DNA of 64,000 nucleotides from Bacteroidia bacterium (lineage in GTDB: Bacteria; Bacteroidota; Bacteroidia; Chitinophagales; Chitinophagaceae): NCBI GenBank assembly GCA_030429205.1, contig JAUICZ010000001.1, forward strand, positions 186,001 through 250,000, in the 5' to 3' direction. Below are positions 6,022 through 14,060 of this stretch, piece after piece. The notes under the pieces are model-generated. The model ran no database searches, was not told the DNA's origin, and was given only the letters and a program-made list of their open reading frames with translations. Made by a program: the position numbers and the translations under genes. How positions within the stretch are numbered: position 1 is the stretch's first letter; each line of letters begins with the position of its first letter.

Positions 6022-8079
6022 TTACTGCTTAATGCGCAAACTCTGTCCCGCCCTTATAGCGTCAAAGTCAAGCCCGTTCCAGTCCATTAACTGGCGTACA
6101 GTTATACCATGTTTCTTCGCAATAGTATAAGCCGTGTCTCCATCTTGCACTGTGTAGTACTTTGAAGGATCGCGCTGCGGCTGTCGCTGAACAGGCTGTC
6201 TGTATGTTTGCTGTTGTTGTGTATTATTCTGAGAATATATCACATCATCAAACTGTGCTTTTAGTTGATCCAGCTCAGTTTTAGGTTGCTGTTGCACAGG
6301 CGCTTGTTGTACAGCTTGTTGCGGCCTTGCCCCCCCATATTGTTTAGATACTAACTCTTTTCTTTCAGCTTCTTCTTTCGCTCTCTGCTTAGCTAAACGT
6401 CTTGCTTCTTTTTGCTCTTGCCTTAACTGTTTAGCTGTTTTAGGTGCAGGTGCTGTAGCGGCAGGCGCTTGCTGACGTGTGTTAGGATTTATATACCTCG
6501 GGTTGTTATACTGGCTTGGCGGTGTATCATACTCATCTTCAGTACTGCCATATGTTGCGTCGTCATTTTGTCCTCTATAACCTTGCGAAGAGGTAGATGC
6601 ATCATTAATGATCCTGTCAGAAATAGAACTACTACTATTATTATTAGCCCGTTGAACGGGTTGCTGTCTGTACGCTGTAGTATTATTATTGTAATTACTC
6701 CTTTGCTGTGCTCCCCTATATCTAGGATTATTGGCAGGTGCAGGCGTTTCATCCTTCTTAGACATATTTAACCCGAAAGGCCCTGTATCAGGAGTAGGCT
6801 GCATTGGATTTTTCACCATGCTTCTTTTTACTACTACAGGCTTTTGCTCCTGCTTTAATCTAGGCTTCTCTGCTGCTTGTGCCTGTAACTCCAATGTTAC
6901 ACCCGGCATTGGCTCTTCACCCGGCTCCAGATAGTTTAGGTCGCGTAAGTATTTTAACTGAATACCTTCTTCCTGTGCAATTTGTATCATTGTTTCATAA
7001 GGCTTCACCAAGTGCATTGGTCTGATACCCCAAAAATGCTTGCGCTCTAAATACAACGGCATATTCGCCGGCAACGGCTCGTCATTCAAATCATTCATCT
7101 CCAAAAACTTCTGGTAACGAATGTTATTCTTCACAGCATATTGCAATGGCATATCACCCTTTTTACCATAAACAGCTTTCAGGTTATTCACCTTTACAAT
7201 CTTATTCTCAATTTGTCTTGCAGGTGTGGCTTGCGGTTCTGCGCTTTGTCCGCCACGGTTGCGGTATGAATATCTTGACGAGCTACTGCTACTATAACCG
7301 ACATTTTGTTGTGGCTGTGCAACCTCAGCAGGTGCTGCAGCTTGCTCACTATTGTACGAGTAACGAGAAGCACTACTACCATAAGTACTTTGCTGTGTTT
7401 GCGCCGGTGTGCTGGCCGCCTGTCCTCTGTACCTCGGGTTGGTTGCAACAGGTTCAGAAGAAGTATTATTAGACTTTCCCCACAATCTATTGCTACGTGT
7501 ATTTTGTTTAGGCTGCGCTGCTACTGCAGGTTGCTCTACTTTATACTCCTCGTTACCCATAGCAAGGTAAGTGTACTGCTGCAAGCGATATGTTTCAATC
7601 AGCTTGATTAACTTTTGTGCGTACTGCGGGTTTGTCGCATAACCTGCTTTACGCAACTCCATTGCCCATGCTGCATAGTCTGTTACAGACAATCTAAATA
7701 ATGCCGCATACCTTGGGTTTCCTTTTAAGTAATCTGAATGATCCTGGAAAGATTCAAAATCAATAGCATATTTTCTGAAACACTCATTTGGTCTGTCGTC
7801 GCTGTAAGTATAGGTATCTCCATTCCATCCTCTTTTACACTTTAAGCCAAAGTGGTTGTTTGCATTCACAGCAAGAGCGCTGGTGCCTGCCCCTGTTTCG
7901 TGTATACCTTGTGCCAGTTTTATAGCTGCAGGTATGCCTGTGCGTTGCTGCTCACTCATCGCAAGGTTGCGATAACGCTCTATGTATTTTTGGATTTGCT
8001 GGTTCGTTTGTGCTAGTGTTGTTTTCGTATTTGTAAATACTAAAAAACTCATCATGCACAGTGCGACTACATGTTTCAT
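6022..8079 (-). CDS. Secreted glucosaminidase with C-terminal LysM domain
   Basis: A 685-aa peptidoglycan hydrolase candidate. A signal peptide (to about LAQ, residue 24) is followed by a GH73-type glucosaminidase domain (about residues 30-170): GIPAAIKLAQGIHETGAG carries the expected catalytic Glu, then NNHFGLKCK, and MELRKAGYATNPQYAQKLI. Two LysM-like stretches follow near 300-400 (KVNNLKAVYGKKGDMPLQYA; PYETMIQIAQEEG). The long middle (about 400-630) is low-complexity, rich in Gln, Asn, Ser and Pro with repeated NPRYRG-like units. A clear LysM closes the protein (YYTVQDGDTAYTIAKKHG, then AGQSLRIKQ). It probably acts on septal or lateral wall in the periplasm. hpt follows by eight bases. Confidence 0.88.
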   Translation of the reverse strand: MKHVVALCMMSFLVFTNTKTTLAQTNQQIQKYIERYRNLAMSEQQRTGIPAAIKLAQGIHETGAGTSALAVNANNHFGLKCKRGWNGDTYTYSDDRPNECFRKYAIDFESFQDHSDYLKGNPRYAALFRLSVTDYAAWAMELRKAGYATNPQYAQKLIKLIETYRLQQYTYLAMGNEEYKVEQPAVAAQPKQNTRSNRLWGKSNNTSSEPVATNPRYRGQAASTPAQTQQSTYGSSASRYSYNSEQAAAPAEVAQPQQNVGYSSSSSSRYSYRNRGGQSAEPQATPARQIENKIVKVNNLKAVYGKKGDMPLQYAVKNNIRYQKFLEMNDLNDEPLPANMPLYLERKHFWGIRPMHLVKPYETMIQIAQEEGIQLKYLRDLNYLEPGEEPMPGVTLELQAQAAEKPRLKQEQKPVVVKRSMVKNPMQPTPDTGPFGLNMSKKDETPAPANNPRYRGAQQRSNYNNNTTAYRQQPVQRANNNSSSSISDRIINDASTSSQGYRGQNDDATYGSTEDEYDTPPSQYNNPRYINPNTRQQAPAATAPAPKTAKQLRQEQKEARRLAKQRAKEEAERKELVSKQYGGARPQQAVQQAPVQQQPKTELDQLKAQFDDVIYSQNNTQQQQTYRQPVQRQPQRDPSKYYTVQDGDTAYTIAKKHGITVRQLMDWNGLDFDAIRAGQSLRIKQ

Positions 8080-8098
8080 AACAGTGTGTTTATATTCC

Positions 8099-8761
8099 TT
8101 ATTTTGTTTTTCTCATTATCATAATGCCATCTCTTATTGGTAATAAAACTTGTTCTATCCGGTCATCATTCTTTAAGCGCTCATTAAGTGCGTGTAGGGC
8201 TTTGGCATTTTTGCTTTGTTGTTCTTCAGGCAAAACCACTTCACCATTGTACAACATATTATCTGCCAATATAAACCCACCAACTTTTACTCTGTCGAAC
8301 ACCTGGTCGTAATACAAACCATAGTTCGCTTTATCAGCGTCAATGAATACCAAATCGAACTCTTCATCAAGAGTTGGTATTATTTTCTCAGCTTGTCCTA
8401 TATGTTGCGTGATTTTTCCCTCTAAACCTGCATCACAAATATAACGAAAACACATATCATACAACTCCTCGTTGATGTCTATCGTGTGTAGATGGCCGCC
8501 TTCAGCTAAACCTTGCGCAAGACAAATTGCAGAGTATCCAGTGTAGGTTCCTACCTCCAAAACGCATTTAGGTTTTATCATATAGCTAATCATCTGTAAA
8601 ACAGCACCTTGCAGATGACCTGAAAGCATAATAGGTAGATCTACCTTTAAATTTGTCTCTCTGTTTAGTTTAGATAACACCTCAGTTTCAGGTGTTGTAT
8701 GCTCCTCTACGTATTTGTTAATGTTTGGTGAATGTAGCGTGTGCTCCATAAAAACAGTCAA
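8099..8761 (-). CDS. Class I SAM-dependent O-methyltransferase
   Basis: A 220-aa member of the caffeoyl-CoA/catechol-type O-methyltransferase family. SAM-binding motif I is VLEVGTYTGYSAICLAQ (about residue 70), followed by HTIDINEEL (motif II), FDLVFIDADKANYG with metal-binding Asp residues, and GGFILADNMLYNGEV. Members methylate hydroxyl groups with a divalent metal; the substrate cannot be read from sequence. An alternative start is Met5 (8749). It lies 45 nt downstream of the symporter gene and 19 nt upstream of the glucosaminidase gene on the same strand, so it may belong to a longer transcript. Confidence 0.88.
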   Translation of the reverse strand: MTVFMEHTLHSPNINKYVEEHTTPETEVLSKLNRETNLKVDLPIMLSGHLQGAVLQMISYMIKPKCVLEVGTYTGYSAICLAQGLAEGGHLHTIDINEELYDMCFRYICDAGLEGKITQHIGQAEKIIPTLDEEFDLVFIDADKANYGLYYDQVFDRVKVGGFILADNMLYNGEVVLPEEQQSKNAKALHALNERLKNDDRIEQVLLPIRDGIMIMRKTK

Positions 8762-8806
8762 TTTTTGTGTGAAATCAATAATTTGACTGTAAAGTTACGG
8801 AAGATA

Positions 8807-10270
8807 TTATGCCTTTTGTGGTGTTTGTTTTTTAGAGAAAACGTACAGTAATACAAATGCAAAAAGCGCATTGATTATCAGTAGCTCTAAACCAATTTTA
8901 TACCCTCCTAATAAACTTTCCTGATTGTCTTGAAGGATATAACATAACGTCGGTGCCAGCAAACAAATAATAGGTACTAAAGAGTTATTCACCGCACGTT
9001 TTGTTAGTATACCAAATGCAAATAATCCTAATAGCGGCCCGTATGTATAACTGGCAATTTGCAATAATGTACTGATCACAGATCCATTATCCACTTCTCT
9101 GAAAATAAATACGCAGGCTAAAAATATCACTGCAAATGTATTGTGTACAATCAACCTTACACGGTTCTTCTTTTTCTCGTCCCAATCGGTACGACGTTTC
9201 ATACCTAATATATCAATACAGTAAGAAGAGGTAAGTGCGGTCAACGCCCCGTCTGCACTTGGGAATAGTGCTGATATTAACCCGATCATAAAACATACTG
9301 TAATAAAGAATGGTAAACCACTTTTTAAAGCGATCATCGGGAAGATGCTATCTTTAGTTGCTTCTATACCTTGTGCGTCTGCATATAAATAAAGCAAACC
9401 ACCCAGCAGTAAGAATATAAAGTTGGCTATCAACAGAATAAAACAGAAAGTGATCATATTCTTTTGCGAGTCTTTCAGGTTACTCACACTGATATTCTTC
9501 TGCATCATCTCCTGGTCAAGCCCGGTCATACCAATTGTGATAAACGCGCCTCCCAAAACATTTTTCCAAAAACTGTTTTTCGCTAATACATCGCCGGTGA
9601 TCATTTTAGTGTATCCCTTATCAGCCATCGCCTGCCAGGTACCCGAAAAGTCTAAACCAAGCGAGTTCATGATATAAATAACACACACTATTAGTGCCAA
9701 CAACATGAATGTGGTTTGTAATGTATCTGTCCAAACAATAGTCTTTACACCACCCCTAAAAGTATATAGTAATATTAGCGCGAGTATAAGAATAGCTGTA
9801 AACTCGAATGACACACCAAAGTCTTCCAGCACAAACATCTCCAACACTTTTATAACCAAATACAGTCTGAGTGTAGCCCCAAGTGTTCTGGATATGATAA
9901 AGAATAATGCGCCTGTTTTATAAGAAGCTATGCCCAGCCGCTCTTCCAGATAACTATATATAGAGGTAAGCTGCATTCTATAGTAAATTGGCAACAGTAC
10001 AAACGCTACAGCAAAATATCCCAGCCAATATCCTATAACTACACCAAAATATTCAAACCCGGTAACACCTACTGTACCCGGCACAGATATGAATGTGATG
10101 CCCGAGAGTGAAGTACCGATCATACCAAAGGCAACTACCCACCATTTACTACTGCGGTTTCCTATAAAAAACGATTCGTTGTTAGAACCACGAGATGTAT
10201 AAAATGCGATACCCAGTAACAGTGCAAAATATGCAAGTACTATAATCAATAATATGGCAGAATCACTCAT
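8807..10270 (-). CDS. Sodium:solute symporter (SSS family)
   Basis: A 487-aa integral membrane protein with about 13 hydrophobic segments, typical of the SSS family (LeuT fold). Marks: ASRGSNNESFFIGNRSSKWW-type loop after helix 1, GMIGTSLSGITFISVPG in helix 2 (sodium-site region), TFRGGVKTIVWTDTLQ, a GMTGLDQEMMQKN loop, and FPSADGALTALTSSYCID. The FFIGNR and TFRGG features suit Bacteroidota SSS members related to sialic acid, proline or myo-inositol carriers, but the substrate is unknown. The start (ATG at 10270) is followed directly by the first helix. Confidence 0.88.
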   Translation of the reverse strand: MSDSAILLIIVLAYFALLLGIAFYTSRGSNNESFFIGNRSSKWWVVAFGMIGTSLSGITFISVPGTVGVTGFEYFGVVIGYWLGYFAVAFVLLPIYYRMQLTSIYSYLEERLGIASYKTGALFFIISRTLGATLRLYLVIKVLEMFVLEDFGVSFEFTAILILALILLYTFRGGVKTIVWTDTLQTTFMLLALIVCVIYIMNSLGLDFSGTWQAMADKGYTKMITGDVLAKNSFWKNVLGGAFITIGMTGLDQEMMQKNISVSNLKDSQKNMITFCFILLIANFIFLLLGGLLYLYADAQGIEATKDSIFPMIALKSGLPFFITVCFMIGLISALFPSADGALTALTSSYCIDILGMKRRTDWDEKKKNRVRLIVHNTFAVIFLACVFIFREVDNGSVISTLLQIASYTYGPLLGLFAFGILTKRAVNNSLVPIICLLAPTLCYILQDNQESLLGGYKIGLELLIINALFAFVLLYVFSKKQTPQKA

Positions 10271-10314
10271 GCCATGAAAATAGATAAAAACTGTTTTTAA
10301 AAGGAATGCTTTAA

Positions 10315-10965
10315 TTAAAAGCCTACGTTAATACCTACCCGTAATGCAAACGTATTGTAATATGGACTTCTGGGATCCTGCAACACATCGTACAAAGCCA
10401 TGATTACTAAAGCTGCTCTGCCGCCAACAGGCTGTCTTAACCCACCACCTAATAATAAAGACGGAACACTAACCGACACCTTCCTTTCTTCGTAAGGAGG
10501 AGTCAGCAAAAGGTTGTTTTCATACTCTTTGTACGAAGATATATTGTGCTCATATTCAGCATGTGCGAAAATATTGCTCCAGATCAAATATCGCCCCCAA
10601 ACACTTGGCGAATAGAAATGTGCATTCAGAGGTTTTAGTTCTTCTCTGGCAGTAGAAATGTCTACAATAACAGAGTAATAGTCTTTTATCCTTAAATATT
10701 GATACCCAAAACCTATACCTGCAGAAAATTCGTCAGTGATTCTATAACCCACAATAGGTGTTATTCCCAGGTTAGTAACTCCCGAACCTATACCAAACAC
10801 ACCCCAACCACCGAAGATCAGCCTATCAGGATCTATCAGCTTATCACTTTTCACACTTGTTTGTTGTCTGTTCAGTGCCTTACCAGAACTACTGTAAACA
10901 TCCTGCGCCGATGCTACACCTGCACATGCAGATAATACCAATATTGTAACTATCAAGTTTTTCAT
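10315..10965 (-). CDS. Probable outer-membrane beta-barrel protein, function unknown
   Basis: A 216-aa protein with a clear signal peptide (cleavage near VASAQD, residue 21). The rest alternates Gly and aromatic residues in strand-sized blocks (FGGWGVFGIGSG, AGIGFGYQYLRI, FAHAEYEHNIS, LLLGGGLRQPVGG) and ends in LRVGINVGF, a terminal Phe as in outer-membrane barrels. I do not recognise a named family. It sits between the SSS symporter (44 nt downstream) and the GlcD-type oxidase and could share a transcript with the symporter. Confidence 0.72.
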   Translation of the reverse strand: MKNLIVTILVLSACAGVASAQDVYSSSGKALNRQQTSVKSDKLIDPDRLIFGGWGVFGIGSGVTNLGITPIVGYRITDEFSAGIGFGYQYLRIKDYYSVIVDISTAREELKPLNAHFYSPSVWGRYLIWSNIFAHAEYEHNISSYKEYENNLLLTPPYEERKVSVSVPSLLLGGGLRQPVGGRAALVIMALYDVLQDPRSPYYNTFALRVGINVGF

Positions 10966-11070
10966 AACTCAATCCGGGAATCGTGTTGCGTAAAGTTAAG
11001 GTATAACGAAGTAAACCTTGTCTGTATTATGCAAGAATATGTGTTATAAATGCAAAACATATCACAAATT

Positions 11071-12474
11071 TCACTCCGGCAATACCTTAAGCGGGTTAAG
11101 TATCCCATTGGGGTCAAAAGATGTTTTTATTTGTTTCATCAAAGCAATATGAGCCTTAGAAAAAGCAATGTGCATATATTGTTTTTGCACCCAACCTATA
11201 CCGTGCTCTCCGGATAATGTACCTCCCATACCCACAACAGCTTTAAAAAGCTCCGCTATCCCCTCCGACAGTTTCGTATTCCAATCATCATCGCTCATGT
11301 CCCCTTTAATAATATTCACATGTAAATTACCATCCCCCGCATGACCATAGCAAACCGACTGGAAACCATGTTTTTCACCCAACATTTTTACTGTTTGCAA
11401 TAATTCAGGCAACTTAGCCCGGGGTACAACGGTGTCTTCTTCTTTATATATAGAATACGACTTTACTGCTTCTCCTACCTTTCTGCGTACCGACCATAAC
11501 GCCTGCTTTTGTTGGTGACTGTCTGCAAATAACACTTCACCTATATCAAAAGTTTCCAATACATTATTTATTTGCTCTACTTCTTTATATAGTACATCCC
11601 TCTCATTACCATCAACTTCTATCAATAAATGAGCCTGAACATCATCAGTTAAACTGATTACCGAACTATCCATATGCCGCATAGTCCACTCTATGGCATC
11701 TCTTTCCATAAACTCCAGTCCCGACGGTATTACACCTGAAAGCATGATCTTATTCACAGCCTCACAAGCTGCTGTTGCCGACTTAAATGGCACTAGCACC
11801 AGCATATCAAACTGCGGTGCCGGTATAAGCCTCAATACAATTTTAGTAATTACTGCCAGCGTACCCTCGCTACCTACAATTAACTGTGTTAGGTTGTACC
11901 CTGTTGCATTCTTTAACACATTTGCCCCCGTCCACATGATTGTACCATCTGCTAAAACCACCTCTAAATTCAACACATAGTCTTTGACCACCCCATACTT
12001 CACAGCTTTAGGCCCCCCTGAATTTTCAGCAACATTGCCACCTATAAAGCAAGAACCCTTACTCGCAGGGTCCGGAGGGTAAAACAAACCTTTCTCCTTC
12101 ACCGCGTCTTGTAACTCCTGTGTTATTACACCCGGCTCAACCGTTACCTGAAAATTATCGGTATCTATACCTACTATTTTGTTGAGACGTTTTGTATCTA
12201 ACACTAATCCTCCCGCTACGGCTAAAGCACCACCGCTAAGACCTGTACCTGCTCCTCTTGTTGTTACCGGTATTTTATGTTCGTTGCAATATTTTAGCAG
12301 CAGGCTAATCTCGTCTGCATTATGTGGCTGTACTACAGCTTCCGGTACGTAAACAAGGTTTTCTGTTTCGTCTTTAGATACTGCTAACAGGTCTTCATTG
12401 TCCAATAATACATACTGCTCACCCACAACAGTTCTCCAATAATTAATATCCTTTTCTGTAATTTTTTGAAACAT
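11071..12474 (-). CDS. FAD-binding oxidase, GlcD/D-lactate dehydrogenase type
   Basis: A 467-aa flavoprotein of the VAO/PCMH family, close to glycolate oxidase subunit GlcD and D-lactate dehydrogenases. FAD-binding marks: VYVPEAVVQPHNADEIS, TTRGAGTGLSGGALAV (about residue 65), VEPGVITQEL, YPPDPASKGSCFIGGN, AENSGGPKAVKYG, and YNLTQLIVGSEGTLAVIT. The C-terminal half has CYGHAGDGNLHVN and SGEHGIG, the substrate and metal-binding His motifs of this family. It oxidises a 2-hydroxyacid; which one is unresolved. Met at 12474 is chosen because the 16 preceding codons (to 12522) are not family-like. It diverges from padR. Confidence 0.88.
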   Translation of the reverse strand: MFQKITEKDINYWRTVVGEQYVLLDNEDLLAVSKDETENLVYVPEAVVQPHNADEISLLLKYCNEHKIPVTTRGAGTGLSGGALAVAGGLVLDTKRLNKIVGIDTDNFQVTVEPGVITQELQDAVKEKGLFYPPDPASKGSCFIGGNVAENSGGPKAVKYGVVKDYVLNLEVVLADGTIMWTGANVLKNATGYNLTQLIVGSEGTLAVITKIVLRLIPAPQFDMLVLVPFKSATAACEAVNKIMLSGVIPSGLEFMERDAIEWTMRHMDSSVISLTDDVQAHLLIEVDGNERDVLYKEVEQINNVLETFDIGEVLFADSHQQKQALWSVRRKVGEAVKSYSIYKEEDTVVPRAKLPELLQTVKMLGEKHGFQSVCYGHAGDGNLHVNIIKGDMSDDDWNTKLSEGIAELFKAVVGMGGTLSGEHGIGWVQKQYMHIAFSKAHIALMKQIKTSFDPNGILNPLKVLPE

Positions 12475-12555
12475 CTGTAACAAAGTTCTAAATACTCGGA
12501 TATAATAGCAAAGACTATGCAATGCCCATTATTTTACAATATTTAGTATTATGTT

Positions 12556-12585
12556 TTGCATAGTACTATATTTTTACTATGTTTG
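12556..12585 (+). promoter_or_regulatory. padR promoter with overlapping inverted repeat
   Basis: TTG at 12556-12558, 19 bases, then TATGTTTG at 12578-12585 fit the Bacteroidota -33/-7 pattern. Within it CATAGTA (12559-12565) and TACTATG (12575-12581) form a 7-bp inverted repeat with a nine-base spacer that covers the spacer and half of the -7 box. PadR proteins usually bind such palindromes and repress themselves, so this is a candidate autoregulatory operator. Confidence 0.55.
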
Positions 12586-12603
12586 CATTATAATTTAGAG
12601 CAG

Positions 12604-12936
12604 ATGAACATAGAGAATACCGAATCGCAGATGAAAAAGGGCTTGCTGGAGCTATGTATACTGGGTATTATTCAAAAAGAGAAAGAAGCCTACCCCAGCG
12701 ATATACTGGAGCAGCTAAAAGACAGCAAGCTGGTGGTGCTGGAAGGAACACTTTATCCCTTATTAACACGATTAAAGAACTCAGGACTATTAAGCTACAG
12801 GTGGGAAGAATCTAACGCAGGACCACCTAGAAAATATTTCTCCTTAACTAAAGAAGGGGATGAAATATACAATCAACTTAAAAGCTCATGGACAGACCTG
12901 AGTACTTCAGTAAATCAATTAATCAACTCAATATAA
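12604..12936 (+). CDS. PadR-family transcriptional regulator
   Basis: A 110-aa winged-helix regulator. The N-terminal half shows the PadR layout: MKKGLLELCILGIIQ, YPSDILEQL, LVVLEGTLYPLLTRLKNSGL (recognition helix region), SYRWEESNAGPPRKYFSLT (wing), and TKEGDEIYNQL. ATG 12604 is chosen; the frame is open to 12556 but those codons lie across the promoter. pspC follows 13 nt downstream, so the regulator probably controls its own operon and hence the PspC protein. A PadR-PspC pairing recurs in Bacteroidota, from general knowledge. Confidence 0.92.
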   Translation: MNIENTESQMKKGLLELCILGIIQKEKEAYPSDILEQLKDSKLVVLEGTLYPLLTRLKNSGLLSYRWEESNAGPPRKYFSLTKEGDEIYNQLKSSWTDLSTSVNQLINSI

Positions 12937-12949
12937 CATCACAAATACT

Positions 12950-13606
12950 ATGCAACGAATCATACAAATAACTATTGGCGGTCGTGTCATTCCAATCGAA
13001 GAACAGGCTTATGCTGCTTTGAATGACTATGTTAAATCGCTTGAAAGACAATTTGCAAACGAAGAAGGCAAAAACGACATAATTCAAGATATAGAGAATC
13101 GTATTGCTGAGCTTTTTGCCATGAAGCTGGAACATGGTGCACAAGCCATAGAAACACAGGATATTAAAAAGGTAATTGAAACTTTAGGGCATGCAGAGCA
13201 GCTTGATGTAGAAGAAGAAGAGCAAACCCATAAAAGAACATATAGTCAACACCAGCATACATTTCAAGAACCCAGAGTTCGCAGACTATATCGTAACCCA
13301 AATGACAAAATATTGGGTGGTGTATGTAGCGGGTTGGCGAACTACTTCGACATTGATACTGTCATCGTACGTTTAGTTTTTGCAATACTACTATTTGTTG
13401 GGGGTACCGGTTTGTTAGGTTACATCATAGCATGGATAATAATACCTGTTGCAAGAACACCGCAAGAAATGTATTACATGACCGGTGTGCCACCTGTTGA
13501 TATCAACACCATCAAGAAAAACATGGAGCACGAATTGCAAGATCTGAAAAAGAAGGCTGAAGATATGAGCCAGGAATTAAAAGACTTTTTCACTAAGAAG
13601 AAATAA
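12950..13606 (+). CDS. PspC-domain membrane protein
   Basis: A 218-aa protein with three parts. Residues 1-85 are soluble and resemble the Bacteroidota PspC N-terminal region (ITIGGRVIPIEEQAYAAL, DIIQDIENRIAELF). Residues about 108-170 form the PspC domain: RRLYRNPNDKILGGVCSGLA, DIDTVIVRLVFAIL, and a hydrophobic helix GGTGLLGYIIAWIIIPVA. The C-terminus (about 185-218) is a Lys/Glu-rich helix that may form a coiled coil. PspC domains take part in envelope-stress responses; this one probably sits in the inner membrane under control of the preceding padR. A terminator follows 35 nt after the stop. Confidence 0.87.
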   Translation: MQRIIQITIGGRVIPIEEQAYAALNDYVKSLERQFANEEGKNDIIQDIENRIAELFAMKLEHGAQAIETQDIKKVIETLGHAEQLDVEEEEQTHKRTYSQHQHTFQEPRVRRLYRNPNDKILGGVCSGLANYFDIDTVIVRLVFAILLFVGGTGLLGYIIAWIIIPVARTPQEMYYMTGVPPVDINTIKKNMEHELQDLKKKAEDMSQELKDFFTKKK

Positions 13607-13641
13607 CCAAATGCAAGCAAAGCTTGTCGTATCCACATAGT

Positions 13642-13668
13642 AACCTGCTTTTTCAAGCAGGTTTTTTT
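13642..13668 (+). terminator. Rho-independent terminator of padR-pspC
   Basis: AACCTGCTT pairs with AAGCAGGTT around a TTTC loop and runs into seven T. Its last bases overlap the stop codon of the convergent response-regulator gene. Confidence 0.85.
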
Positions 13669-14059
13669 ATGTCATGATCCTTTTAAGATCGTCTAGTTTA
13701 ATAGGCTTAACAATATAGTCGCTTACCTCTGTGTACTGATGTGCTTTGTCAATATCAGACTGCTGTATTGATGAACTAACCATATAGATAGTAATATTCT
13801 TTGCCAGCCTGTGCTTGATCTTTATGAATTCTTCCAGAAACTCCCACCCATCCATTACCGGCATGTTGATATCCAGAATTATTATATCCGGCAGCTTTTC
13901 TATATTAGTTACTATAGGAGATAAGTATTTCAGGGCTTCTTCGCCATTTGAAAAAACCATAACATTTTTACAGAAGTCGCTAAACTCTATTAGTTTTTTC
14001 AAGCCAAATACATAAACCTGGTCATCATCTATAATGCAGGTCATTCCAACATTCTTCAT
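13667..14059 (-). CDS. Single-domain response regulator
   Basis: A 130-aa stand-alone receiver domain with no output domain. Seen: CIIDDDQ near residue 8 (acidic pocket), IIILDINMPVMDGWEF near residue 58 with the phospho-acceptor Asp, a hydroxyl residue in YMVSSS, and DYIVKPI with the conserved Lys. The gene begins one base after the stop of the PAS histidine kinase, so the two are translated together and probably form a kinase/receiver pair. Output presumably occurs through another protein. Confidence 0.92.
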   Translation of the reverse strand: MKNVGMTCIIDDDQVYVFGLKKLIEFSDFCKNVMVFSNGEEALKYLSPIVTNIEKLPDIIILDINMPVMDGWEFLEEFIKIKHRLAKNITIYMVSSSIQQSDIDKAHQYTEVSDYIVKPIKLDDLKRIMT

Positions 14060-14060
14060 G

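Noticed and set aside
6469-7611. Several frames of 84-108 aa inside the glucosaminidase gene
   Set aside because: They are shadows of its low-complexity Gln/Asn/Ser repeat region and lack gene-like composition.
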